From NCBI GenBank assembly GCA_030697085.1, contig JAUYQT010000731.1, positions 1 through 5,772 of the forward strand: 5,772 nucleotides of DNA. Reading direction: 5' to 3'. Shown here one piece after another: positions 1-5,772 of the stretch. The DNA comes from Azonexus sp. (GTDB lineage Bacteria; Pseudomonadota; Gammaproteobacteria; Burkholderiales; Rhodocyclaceae). A model generated the notes under the pieces. It did not search any database and was not told the DNA's origin. It was given only the letters and a program-made list of their open reading frames with translations. Positions within the stretch are counted from its first letter, which is position 1. Every line of letters begins with the position of its first letter. The position numbers and the translations under genes are program-made.

Positions 1-2888
1 TTGGTCTCACCGACAACCTGCTTGAAATGGTGCTGCATGGTCAACGCCTGCGTGCCGAAAAAGAGCAGCAACTCGAACAACTGGTCGAGACCGCGCACTC
101 CATCCTGCGCTACTACGAAAGCGAAGCACAGGCCGGTCGCCTGAGCGATAGCGAAGCCCGCCGGCAGGCGATTCAAACGATTCGTCCGCTACGTTACAAC
201 GAGCAGGAATACTTCTGGATTCACGATCTCGGCCAACCGGTGCCGCGCATGGTGATGCACCCGACCGTACCTAATCTCGACGGCACCGTCCTCGACACAC
301 CAAGCTTCCTGCGTGCCACATCAAACCGTCACGGCTCGGAAGGCAGCTTCCACCCGCTCAACGGGGACAACCTGTTCGTCGCCATGAACGAAGTGGCGAC
401 CTCACCCACCGGCAAGGGTTTCGTCACCTACGAATGGCCCAAGCCGGTCGCCTCGGGCGGCGTCACCATCGATCTTTACCCCAAACTTTCCTTTGTCAAA
501 AACTTTGCGCCGTGGGGCTGGGTCATTGGCTCGGGTATCTACATGGATGCGTTTGAAGCAACCTACTGGCGCGAAGTGCAGATCAACCTGGTCAAAGCCG
601 GCATCTGGCTGGCTTTGTTCGGCCTCATCGTGTGGGCCATTTTGCGCACCATCATTCGACCGCTGCGCATGCTTCAGGATTCGATTAATGGCCTGCGCAA
701 TAATGCCGACAGTGTGGTCAATCTGCCGGTAGACCAGCCGCAGGAGTTCGAACAGTTAGGGAGCGCATTCCAGTCCCTGATCGAAGAACTGCGACACTCG
801 CGCCAGGCCTTGCTGGCCTCGCTCAACGATCTCAGGCTGGCCGGTTCTGCGGTTGCCGAGATGTCTGAGGCGGTGGTGGTGACCGATGCCGCACGCGTCA
901 TCGTTTCGGTCAACCCGGCGTTTACGCGCATCACCGGCTATACGCCGGGCGAGGCCATCGGCCACCCCGCCAGTCTGCTCAAGTCGGGCCGCCACAATGA
1001 CAGTTTTTACCAAGCCATGTGGTATCACCTCAATGCCTGCGGCTCGTGGTCCGGTGAGATCTGGAATCGTACCAGGGACGGTCGCATCTACCCTGAATGG
1101 TTGTCAATCTCGACTTCGCACGGCGCCGATGGGCGGGTGCTCAACTACATCGGCGTCTTCTCCGACATCACCGATCGCAAGCGGGTCGAAGCGGACCTGC
1201 GCATCGCCGCAACCGCTTTCGAGGCGCAGGAAGGCATGTTCATTACCGACGCCAACGGCGTCATCCTGCGGGTAAATCCCGGCTTCAGCAAGATCACCGG
1301 CTACAGCGCCGGCGAAGTGGTCGGAAAAACGCCTGCCCTGCTCAAATCCGGGCATCACGACGCAGCTTTTTATGCGGCGATGCGCGAAAATATCGAACAA
1401 ACCGGCGCCTGGCAGGGCGAAATCTGGAACCGTCGCAAAAGCGGCGAGATATTTCCCGAGTGGCTGACGATTACCGCCGTAAAAGATGGTAATGAAAACG
1501 TCACCCACCACGTTTCGACGCTGACCGACATTACCCAGCGCAAGGCCGCCGAAAACGAGATCAAGCATCTGGCCTTCTACGACCCGCTGACCCGTCTGCC
1601 CAACCGCCGCCTGCTGCTCGACCGCCTGCAGCACGCCCTGTCGTCTAGCGCTCGCAGCGAAAAGGCCGGCGCGCTCCTGTTCATCGACCTCGACAACTTC
1701 AAGACACTGAACGACACGCTCGGCCACGACAAAGGCGATCTCCTGCTACAGCAGGTCGGGGAGCGTCTCGTTGCCAGCGTCCGCGATGACGATACGGTGG
1801 CCCGACTGGGCGGCGACGAGTTTGTCGTAATGCTCGAAGGGCTGAGCAAGCAGGCGGAAGAGGCCGCCGCGCAAAGCGAAGTCATCGGCGAAAAAATTGT
1901 CGCCACGCTCAATCAAACCTATGACCTCGCCGGCCACGAATACCACAGCAGCCCGAGTGTCGGCGTCGCGCTCTTTATTGGTCATGAAAGCAGTATCGAA
2001 GAACTAATGAAACGCGCCGATCTGGCCATGTATCAGGCCAAGGCGGCAGGACGCAACACGATGCGCTTCTTCGATCCGAAGATGCAGTCGATCGTCAGTG
2101 CCCGCGCCGCCCTCGAAACTGACCTGCGCGAAGCAGTCAAACAAAAACAGTTTGTCCTTCATTACCAGATGCAGGTCGATGAGACGGGCAAGCAGATCGG
2201 TGTCGAAGCCCTGATCCGCTGGCAACACCCCAGGCACGGCCTGGTCTCACCCGCCGACTTCATCCCCCTGGCGGAAGAAACCGGTCTGATTCTGCCACTT
2301 GGCCGCTGGGTACTCGAAACCGCCTGTCACCAACTCGTCGCATGGTCGCGCGACCCCGCCATGGCGCATCTTTGCATGGCGGTAAATATCAGTGCAGTAC
2401 AGTGCCGTCAGGCCGATTTCGTGGCGCAGATACTGGCCGTACTGGATCACACGATGGCCGACCCCAACAAGCTCAAACTGGAGTTGACCGAAAGCATGCT
2501 GCTCGACAACGTGGAAGACATGATCACCAAAATGAATGCCCTGAAAGCCCGCGGTGTCGGCTTTTCACTCGATGACTTCGGCACCGGTTATTCCTCGCTG
2601 TCCTACCTCAAACGCCTGCCGCTCGATCAGCTAAAAATTGACCAGTCGTTTGTGCGCGAGCTACTCACTGACCAGAAAGATGCCGCAATCGCCAAGACTA
2701 TCGTCGCTCTGGCCAACAGTCTCGGCTTGTCGGTCATCGCCGAAGGGGTGGAAACGGAAGCCCAGCGCGATTGCCTGGCCGCACATGGCTGCAACAGCTA
2801 TCAAGGTTATTTCTTCGGGCGACCGGGACCGGCAGACACACTGCCCGGGGTGGAAGCAGCAGGCAGGAAAATAGTGAAAACGTCCTGA
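1..2888 (+). CDS. Membrane-bound sCache_2-HAMP-PAS-PAS-GGDEF-EAL c-di-GMP cyclase/phosphodiesterase, N-terminus cut by window edge
   Basis: A c-di-GMP turnover sensor, probably in the inner membrane with a periplasmic sensor. The frame is open from base 3, so the Met at base 27 is unlikely to be the true start and the first TM helix should lie upstream. Counting from that Met: a single-Cache (sCache_2) region spans about 1-180 (YFWI, MVMHP and LDG signatures), a TM helix 188-206, HAMP about 207-256, PAS 1 about 270-390, PAS 2 about 392-510, GGDEF about 515-680 and EAL about 692-940. The cyclase site GGDEF (595-599) is intact. An RxxD inhibitory site (586-589) sits exactly five residues before it. 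The phosphodiesterase core looks complete: EAL (727-729), NIS, ELTES, DDFGTG, KID, AEGVET and QGY. Both reactions, GTP to c-di-GMP and c-di-GMP to pGpG, therefore look possible; which dominates cannot be read from sequence. The two PAS domains are close paralogues (both carry LLKSG, GEIWNR and PEWL). Stop is TGA at 2886-2888. Confidence 0.95.
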   Translation, partial: GLTDNLLEMVLHGQRLRAEKEQQLEQLVETAHSILRYYESEAQAGRLSDSEARRQAIQTIRPLRYNEQEYFWIHDLGQPVPRMVMHPTVPNLDGTVLDTPSFLRATSNRHGSEGSFHPLNGDNLFVAMNEVATSPTGKGFVTYEWPKPVASGGVTIDLYPKLSFVKNFAPWGWVIGSGIYMDAFEATYWREVQINLVKAGIWLALFGLIVWAILRTIIRPLRMLQDSINGLRNNADSVVNLPVDQPQEFEQLGSAFQSLIEELRHSRQALLASLNDLRLAGSAVAEMSEAVVVTDAARVIVSVNPAFTRITGYTPGEAIGHPASLLKSGRHNDSFYQAMWYHLNACGSWSGEIWNRTRDGRIYPEWLSISTSHGADGRVLNYIGVFSDITDRKRVEADLRIAATAFEAQEGMFITDANGVILRVNPGFSKITGYSAGEVVGKTPALLKSGHHDAAFYAAMRENIEQTGAWQGEIWNRRKSGEIFPEWLTITAVKDGNENVTHHVSTLTDITQRKAAENEIKHLAFYDPLTRLPNRRLLLDRLQHALSSSARSEKAGALLFIDLDNFKTLNDTLGHDKGDLLLQQVGERLVASVRDDDTVARLGGDEFVVMLEGLSKQAEEAAAQSEVIGEKIVATLNQTYDLAGHEYHSSPSVGVALFIGHESSIEELMKRADLAMYQAKAAGRNTMRFFDPKMQSIVSARAALETDLREAVKQKQFVLHYQMQVDETGKQIGVEALIRWQHPRHGLVSPADFIPLAEETGLILPLGRWVLETACHQLVAWSRDPAMAHLCMAVNISAVQCRQADFVAQILAVLDHTMADPNKLKLELTESMLLDNVEDMITKMNALKARGVGFSLDDFGTGYSSLSYLKRLPLDQLKIDQSFVRELLTDQKDAAIAKTIVALANSLGLSVIAEGVETEAQRDCLAAHGCNSYQGYFFGRPGPADTLPGVEAAGRKIVKTS

Positions 2889-3055
2889 AAAGCGGGGGAA
2901 CGCCTAGCTTCGAGCCAAGCTTGATGTGGCTCAACGACGCTGCGGCGCGAACTACAGTGCCCTCGGCATCGGGCTGGATCAGAATGTGAGCAGCTGGTTT
3001 ACCGGCAAAATGCCACGGACGACGATCCCCCCGATACAAAATATCCAAGGGACTT
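2889..3055. other. Convergent intergenic spacer with a weak hairpin
   Basis: This 167-bp gap separates the end of the GGDEF-EAL gene from the end of the LRR-kinase gene. The only structure seen is a 6-bp inverted repeat, gagcca (2912-2917) with tggctc (2926-2931), around an 8-nt loop. It competes with an overlapping agctt/aagct pairing (2906-2910 with 2917-2921). Neither is followed by a T-run on either strand, so a canonical intrinsic terminator is not supported; ends of both transcripts may depend on Rho. No RNA gene or mobile element was recognised. Confidence 0.5.
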
Positions 3056-4450
3056 TCAGCGCCGTTTTAGCCCGGACAAAATCTGCCCAATCTCCGCAAA
3101 CAGCGGACGGGCACTAATCGTTTCCTGAGTGCAGGCAGCTTGCAGGTCGGCTAGCGTTTTTAGTGCCTTTTCCGTGTCGACCGCGCCCCGTCCCGCCGGG
3201 GGACTTGCTTCGCAGCGAAGGAAGTCCCCTTGGGGTGCAGCATTGCAGCGCTGCAGCAATTCCTCCAGCAAACAGCCAAAGGCGCGTACTTCAATGCGCT
3301 GCAATGCCTCGGCCGTAGCCTGATCTTCCGGCGCAAAGAAGGATGCGGCGCCGAAGTCACCCAACAGCGCGTTGCCTTCGTCGCAATGCAAAATATTGTG
3401 GGCGTACAAGTCGCCATGCATGATGCCTTGGGCGTGCAAATGTTCGGCGGCAGAGGCAATGCCGCGGGCGATATGCAGGACGGCAGCAAAATCAAAGCGC
3501 TTGTCCGCCGAATAGACATCGCGGGTGCAGGACTCGAAGCTGGGCGGGCCGGCGAGATTGCGGAAACTGACGTCGATCAGCGACATCACCAAACCATGCG
3601 CCTCCGCCGGGTGCTGATCAATCTTGCCGAGCAGCGGAATCAGGTTCGGATGCGTGCCGGCCCCCATGCAGGCGGTCATTTCCTTGAGCGGCAAACCATC
3701 GCTGGTCAGCGTGCCTTTGAAGATTTTTACTGCCACCGTTTGCGGGCTGTCGTTGGACAACTCGTCGCACAACCAATCCGCCTGATGAATCACCCCGGAG
3801 GCACCTTCGCCCAGTGGGTGTGCCAGTTGCAGGCGATCCCAGGCAATCGGTGCAATCGGCGTCCGCGCCAGCGACGCCAGTTCAGCGCCTTCACAAAAAG
3901 GATTGCCGGCATAGGCCAGCCAGCAAAGGCGCGGCAGGGTGAGCAACCATTCGGGCAGCGCAGTGAAGCGATTGGCCGCAATGCGCAGCAATTCCAGGCG
4001 GGTGCAAGCGGCCATTTCTGTCGGCAGATCCGATAACCGATTGCCGGCCAGCATCAGCTTCTGGAGTTGCTGGCAACGGCCAATTTCAGCCGGAAGCTCG
4101 GTGAGCTTGTTGTCGGTAAGAATCAGCCAGCGCAGGCTCGCCGGTAGCGCCGCCGCCGGCACTGTCCGAATCTGGTTGGCCTTGAAACCGATCATATCGA
4201 GTTGGGGACAATGGCCCAAAACCGCAGGCAGCTCGGTGAACTGGTTATCGGAACAAAACAGGATGCGCAGCTTGTGCAGCCGTGGCAGATCATCGGGCAA
4301 AGACGACAGCGCGTTGCCCGACAGATCGAGAATTTCAAGCGTCTCGGCGAGATCAAAAATCTCGCGTGGAAAAGCGGTCAGGCCACACGCCAATTTCAGT
4401 CGCCGGCTCCCCGCCAGTTCCCCGCAGCGTAATTGTTCAAGCGTATTCAA
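3056..4450 (-). CDS. Leucine-rich-repeat protein fused to a compact Ser/Thr-type protein kinase domain
   Basis: A 464-aa protein with no signal peptide or TM segment, so presumably cytoplasmic. Residues about 17-190 hold seven or eight leucine-rich repeats of about 23 residues (LxxLxLxxNxLxxLPxxL), a likely protein-binding scaffold. Residues about 205-462 form a kinase fold: glycine loop GEGASG (214-219), ATP-binding Lys242 in VAVK, a candidate helix-C Glu257, catalytic loop HGDLYAHN with Asp347 and Asn352, and DFG at 365-367. All core catalytic residues are present, so phosphotransfer looks possible; the substrate is unknown. Oddities: the HRD arginine is Gly346, and the DFG-to-APE segment is very short (APE-like at 373-375). 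Residues about 405-425 are an unusual Pro/Gly-rich stretch encoded over a DNA palindrome. Start is TTG at 4450; I recall related proteins beginning with a similar N-terminus, and there is no other good start before the first repeat. The upstream GGGG (4456-4459) is a poor RBS. It lies downstream of the DUF3597 gene on the same strand. Confidence 0.92.
   Translation of the reverse strand: MNTLEQLRCGELAGSRRLKLACGLTAFPREIFDLAETLEILDLSGNALSSLPDDLPRLHKLRILFCSDNQFTELPAVLGHCPQLDMIGFKANQIRTVPAAALPASLRWLILTDNKLTELPAEIGRCQQLQKLMLAGNRLSDLPTEMAACTRLELLRIAANRFTALPEWLLTLPRLCWLAYAGNPFCEGAELASLARTPIAPIAWDRLQLAHPLGEGASGVIHQADWLCDELSNDSPQTVAVKIFKGTLTSDGLPLKEMTACMGAGTHPNLIPLLGKIDQHPAEAHGLVMSLIDVSFRNLAGPPSFESCTRDVYSADKRFDFAAVLHIARGIASAAEHLHAQGIMHGDLYAHNILHCDEGNALLGDFGAASFFAPEDQATAEALQRIEVRAFGCLLEELLQRCNAAPQGDFLRCEASPPAGRGAVDTEKALKTLADLQAACTQETISARPLFAEIGQILSGLKRR
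3199..3229. repeat. Near-perfect 31-bp palindrome inside the kinase gene, possible small repeat-element insertion
   Basis: The arms ggggacttgcttcgc (3199-3213) and gcgaaggaagtcccc (3215-3229) pair at 14 of 15 positions around a single central base (3214), the mismatch being 3207/3221. The right arm also shares its cccc with a second palindrome, ccccttgggg (3226-3235), so two hairpins compete. It lies in-frame and encodes residues 408-418 of the kinase, in the variable region between kinase helix F and the conserved Arg before helix I. Such structure is unusual in coding DNA and suggests a small interspersed repeat (REP- or MITE-like) tolerated as an in-frame peptide. The palindrome is seen directly; the insertion idea is inference. 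Confidence 0.6.
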
Positions 4451-4470
4451 AGTTGCCCCACCCCAATAAA

Positions 4471-4495
4471 GAAGGCCCGCACGCGGCGGGCCTTC
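4471..4495 (-). terminator. Intrinsic-type terminator after the DUF3597 gene
   Basis: A perfect 10-bp stem, gaaggcccgc (4471-4480) with gcgggccttc (4486-4495), closes a 5-nt loop. On the - strand the stem is followed by TTTATT, a short imperfect U-tract, so it reads best as the terminator of the DUF3597 transcript, whose stop codon is 27 bp before the hairpin. It ends only 20 bp before the TTG of the LRR kinase, so it may act as a partial terminator or attenuator between the two genes. Confidence 0.8.
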
Positions 4496-4522
4496 CTGAA
4501 AACAGAAAAACTGTCTGTCCGG

Positions 4523-4903
4523 TTACAGCAGATCGGCCGGGATATTACCGCCGTTTGCAGCCAGTTTCTGCAGCACGGTCTTGTGCAGCCACATATTCAT
4601 CTGCGCCGAATCGCCCATCTTCTCGGCCGGGCAACCCAGTTCGACCGCCAGTTCCTTGCGGACGGCCAGGCTGCTATCCAGACCGAGCAGTTTCAACAGG
4701 TCGACGATTGACGTTTTCCAGTTGAGCTTTTCGGCATGGGCGCCAGCCAGTGCTTCCATCTTGGCCACGACATCCACCGCGCTGATTGCTACCGGCACCG
4801 GAGCGGCAGCGGTTTCAACGGCGGCAGGGGCAGCGGCGGCAACTTCTTCCTTCTTGTCATCACCGAAACCAAGTTTGGCCATGATGCTGCTAAAGATTCC
4901 CAT
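4523..4903 (-). CDS. DUF3597 domain-containing protein
   Basis: A 126-aa protein of unknown function. It has the architecture I know for DUF3597 proteins: a short N-terminal start MGIFSSI, a low-complexity Ala/Pro-rich linker (about 18-40), and a conserved C-terminal helical domain (about 42-126). That domain carries the family hallmarks LNWKTSIVDLLKLLGLDSS (60-78), RKELAVELG (82-90), MNMWLHK (102-108) and QKLAANGG (112-119). No catalytic motif is recognisable. The start at 4903 is preferred over the in-frame ATG six codons upstream (4921): it gives the family-typical N-terminus and has AAAGGA six bases before it. A TATAAT promoter lies upstream and a strong hairpin terminator follows. The LRR-kinase gene comes next on the same strand. 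The family call is firm; the role is not known. Confidence 0.93.
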   Translation of the reverse strand: MGIFSSIMAKLGFGDDKKEEVAAAAPAAVETAAAPVPVAISAVDVVAKMEALAGAHAEKLNWKTSIVDLLKLLGLDSSLAVRKELAVELGCPAEKMGDSAQMNMWLHKTVLQKLAANGGNIPADLL

Positions 4904-4909
4904 ATTGAT

Positions 4910-4915
4910 TCCTTT
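4910..4915 (-). promoter_or_regulatory. Ribosome binding site fixing the DUF3597 start
   Basis: AAAGGA on the - strand lies six bases upstream of the ATG at 4901-4903. It falls inside the extra codons that would be added by the upstream ATG at 4919-4921. This supports initiation at 4903, giving a 126-aa rather than a 132-aa product. Confidence 0.75.
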
Positions 4916-5001
4916 GAACATGATTGAAAAAACTGCACCGCATCAAACAACTGGCTGAATCGAAGATGCTGGATTGCAAAACCTTGCTTGATGACATCAG
5001 A

Positions 5002-5030
5002 ATTATAGCTTAGCCATATTTTGGCCAAGT
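5002..5030 (-). promoter_or_regulatory. Sigma-70-type promoter for the DUF3597 gene, with a palindrome at the predicted start site
   Basis: On the - strand a perfect TATAAT -10 box lies at 5007-5002. The -35 is weak: ACTTGG (5030-5025) at 17-bp spacing or TTGGCC (5028-5023) at 15 bp. Transcription would start near 4995 and leave a leader of about 90 nt. An 11-bp palindrome, TGATG-A-CATCA (4989-4999), covers the predicted start and could be an operator. The -10 is clear; the rest is inference. Confidence 0.6.
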
Positions 5031-5091
5031 TACATTCAACTCACAAAAACTCGGGCGCTTTCCGGACAAATCGCCCCGTGCATCAAGCATC

Positions 5092-5119
5092 TTGAACAGT
5101 AACTTTGCTGTGCTATTCT
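5092..5119 (+). promoter_or_regulatory. Candidate promoter of the toxin-antitoxin operon
   Basis: TTGAAC (5092-5097) and TATTCT (5114-5119) are separated by 16 bp, each matching the sigma-70 consensus at four of six positions. They lie 35 bp upstream of the antitoxin start. A loose inverted repeat, tgcta (5111-5115) with tagca (5137-5141), overlaps the -10 and the likely start site. It could be where the antitoxin autoregulates, as is usual for ParD-type antitoxins, but it is short and widely spaced. Confidence 0.4.
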
Positions 5120-5153
5120 GCGCATTACCACAAATGTAGCAGCGGAGCTTTCA

Positions 5154-5387
5154 ATGTCGGCAACCACGTCAATCAGAATTGACCAAACACTCTACGACCA
5201 GGCGAAAGCGGATGCCGCAGCCGAACATCGGACGATCGCTGGCCAGGTTGAATTCTGGGCCAAGCTGGGTCGAGCGGCGTTGGACAATCCCGACTTGCCG
5301 GTCAGCTTTATCGCTGAATCTTTGGCTTCGATGGCAGAACCAAGAGAACAGGCTACGCCCTTCGTCCCGAGGAGCCTCGATGCATGA
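5154..5387 (+). CDS. ParD-like antitoxin of a type II toxin-antitoxin system
   Basis: A 77-aa protein resembling the ParD-like antitoxin family (Pfam ParD_like). The N-terminus fits a ribbon-helix-helix DNA-binding fold: a strand TSIRID (5-10), helix 1 at about 11-24 and helix 2 at about 27-42 containing the family-typical QVEFWAKLGR (31-40). The remaining C-terminal segment (about 45-77) would be the flexible part that wraps and neutralises the toxin. The ATG at 5154 has a CGGAG ribosome site (GGAG at 5144-5147, six bases before the start). The stop overlaps the toxin start in ATGA at 5384-5387, typical of translationally coupled antitoxin-toxin pairs. The product should bind its own promoter region as a dimer and repress the operon together with the toxin; this is family knowledge, not shown here. 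Confidence 0.88.
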   Translation: MSATTSIRIDQTLYDQAKADAAAEHRTIAGQVEFWAKLGRAALDNPDLPVSFIAESLASMAEPREQATPFVPRSLDA

Positions 5388-5665
5388 GCTATAGCGTCCA
5401 GCAAACTCGACGCTTTGCCCGGCAATACAAAAAACTTCACGACAATATTGCGACCGACGTGGATTCGACAGTGGCGATTATTGCTGCCGAACCCAGCATT
5501 GGCGAACGGAAAAAGGGCGACCTTGCCAACCTCCTGGTTTACAAGTTCCGTAGTCAGGGCCAACTTTACTTGCTCGGATACACCCTCGATGAAGCGGTAC
5601 GCCTTATCTATTTGGAAGCCGTCGGTCCCCACGAGAACTTCTACCGTGATCTCAAGCGGCAATAA
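5384..5665 (+). CDS. RelE/ParE-superfamily toxin (ParE-like)
   Basis: A 93-aa basic protein matching the ParE-like toxin family of the RelE/ParE superfamily. It begins with the helical stretch RRFARQYKKL (9-18) and continues into the sheet segments GDLANLLVYKF (45-55) and LYLLGYTLD (61-69). It ends with the diagnostic GPHENFYRDLKR (81-92). Length is typical, with no truncation or frameshift. GAGGAG (5369-5374) lies nine bases before the ATG, inside the antitoxin gene, and the ATGA overlap implies coupled translation. Whether it cleaves ribosome-bound mRNA (RelE-like) or poisons gyrase (ParE-like) cannot be decided from sequence. No clear terminator follows; only an 11-bp palindrome, CCAGC-C-GCTGG (5676-5686), lies just after the stop. 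Confidence 0.9.
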   Translation: MSYSVQQTRRFARQYKKLHDNIATDVDSTVAIIAAEPSIGERKKGDLANLLVYKFRSQGQLYLLGYTLDEAVRLIYLEAVGPHENFYRDLKRQ

Positions 5666-5733
5666 CATCAGTCGGCCAGCCGCTGGAAAAGTCCGGACAA
5701 GCATTCTTTGAAATTCAAAAAAACGCCACTCAT

Positions 5734-5772
5734 TTGAACCTCGATTACACCACCCTCGACGTCCTGCGCACC
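5734..5772 (+). CDS. Possible 5' end of a further gene running off the right edge (faint DUF3375/JetA-like start)
   Basis: Of the three + strand frames, only the one starting at 5734 stays open to the window end after the toxin gene. From a TTG at 5734 it reads (M)NLDYTTLDVLRT. This resembles, from memory, the N-terminus of DUF3375 proteins, which begin with an LDYxTLDxLR-type stretch; DUF3375 is the JetA component of Wadjet anti-plasmid systems. Against it: only 13 codons are visible, no good ribosome site precedes the TTG, and no ATG or GTG is available in this frame nearby. The frame is also open upstream through the spacer. Treat this as a pointer, not an annotation. Confidence 0.3.
   Translation, partial: MNLDYTTLDVLRT

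Noticed and set aside
1104..1727. 207-codon open frame on the - strand inside the GGDEF-EAL gene
   Set aside because: It overlaps the second PAS and GGDEF coding sequence, has no family resemblance and no plausible ribosome site context; it is a shadow of the real frame.
2906..2931. Hairpin in the convergent spacer as a bidirectional terminator
   Set aside because: The stem is only 6 bp and there is no T-run on either side.
3230..4036. 268-codon open frame on the + strand, antisense to the LRR-kinase
   Set aside because: It lies wholly inside the well-supported kinase gene, its translation shows no recognisable domain, and long antisense frames are common in GC-rich DNA.
4904..4921. Upstream ATG at 4921 as the DUF3597 start
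   Set aside because: The AAAGGA ribosome site would lie inside the coding region, and the extra six residues precede the family-typical MGIFSS N-terminus.
3071..5700. ccggacaa seen three times (about 3072, 5062 and 5693)
   Set aside because: It is only eight bases long, with irregular spacing and different contexts (one inside a gene, two in spacers); consistent with chance.
5192..5704. 170-codon open frame on the - strand across the toxin-antitoxin genes
   Set aside because: The + strand antitoxin and toxin have clear family motifs, ribosome sites and an ATGA overlap; the antisense frame has none.

Overview
The window reads as a piece of a moderately GC-rich proteobacterial chromosome. A betaproteobacterium of the Rhodocyclales (Dechloromonas/Azonexus-like) is my best guess, based on the style of the tandem-PAS GGDEF-EAL protein, the DUF3597 protein and the LRR-kinase family. 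This is an inference from remembered family resemblance, not a search result. There are no rRNA or tRNA genes, no CRISPR array and no intact insertion sequence.

Layout, left to right. (1) Bases 1-2888, + strand: most of a large membrane-bound c-di-GMP turnover protein (sCache_2, TM, HAMP, PAS, PAS, GGDEF, EAL); its N-terminus lies off the left edge. (2) 2889-3055: a convergent gap with only a weak hairpin. (3) 3056-4450, - strand: a leucine-rich-repeat protein fused to a compact Ser/Thr-type kinase domain, starting at TTG; a near-perfect 31-bp palindrome sits in-frame in its C-lobe. (4) 4471-4495: a strong hairpin terminator reading on the - strand, only 20 bp before the kinase start. (5) 4523-4903, - strand: a DUF3597 protein with a good RBS and a TATAAT promoter. 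(6) 5154-5665, + strand, divergent: a two-gene type II toxin-antitoxin module (ParD-like antitoxin, ParE-like toxin) with an ATGA overlap. (7) 5666-5772: a short palindrome-rich spacer, then possibly the first 13 codons of a further + strand gene running off the right edge.

How the parts may work together. The GGDEF-EAL protein should link an extracytoplasmic ligand and PAS-sensed cues to c-di-GMP level. The DUF3597 and LRR-kinase genes are co-directional and separated by a hairpin, so kinase expression probably depends on readthrough or on a promoter inside the DUF3597 gene. The toxin-antitoxin pair is an autonomous accessory module. The residues at the right edge faintly resemble the N-terminus of DUF3375 (JetA of the Wadjet anti-plasmid system). 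If that were confirmed, the toxin-antitoxin pair would border a defence locus, but the evidence here is only 13 codons.
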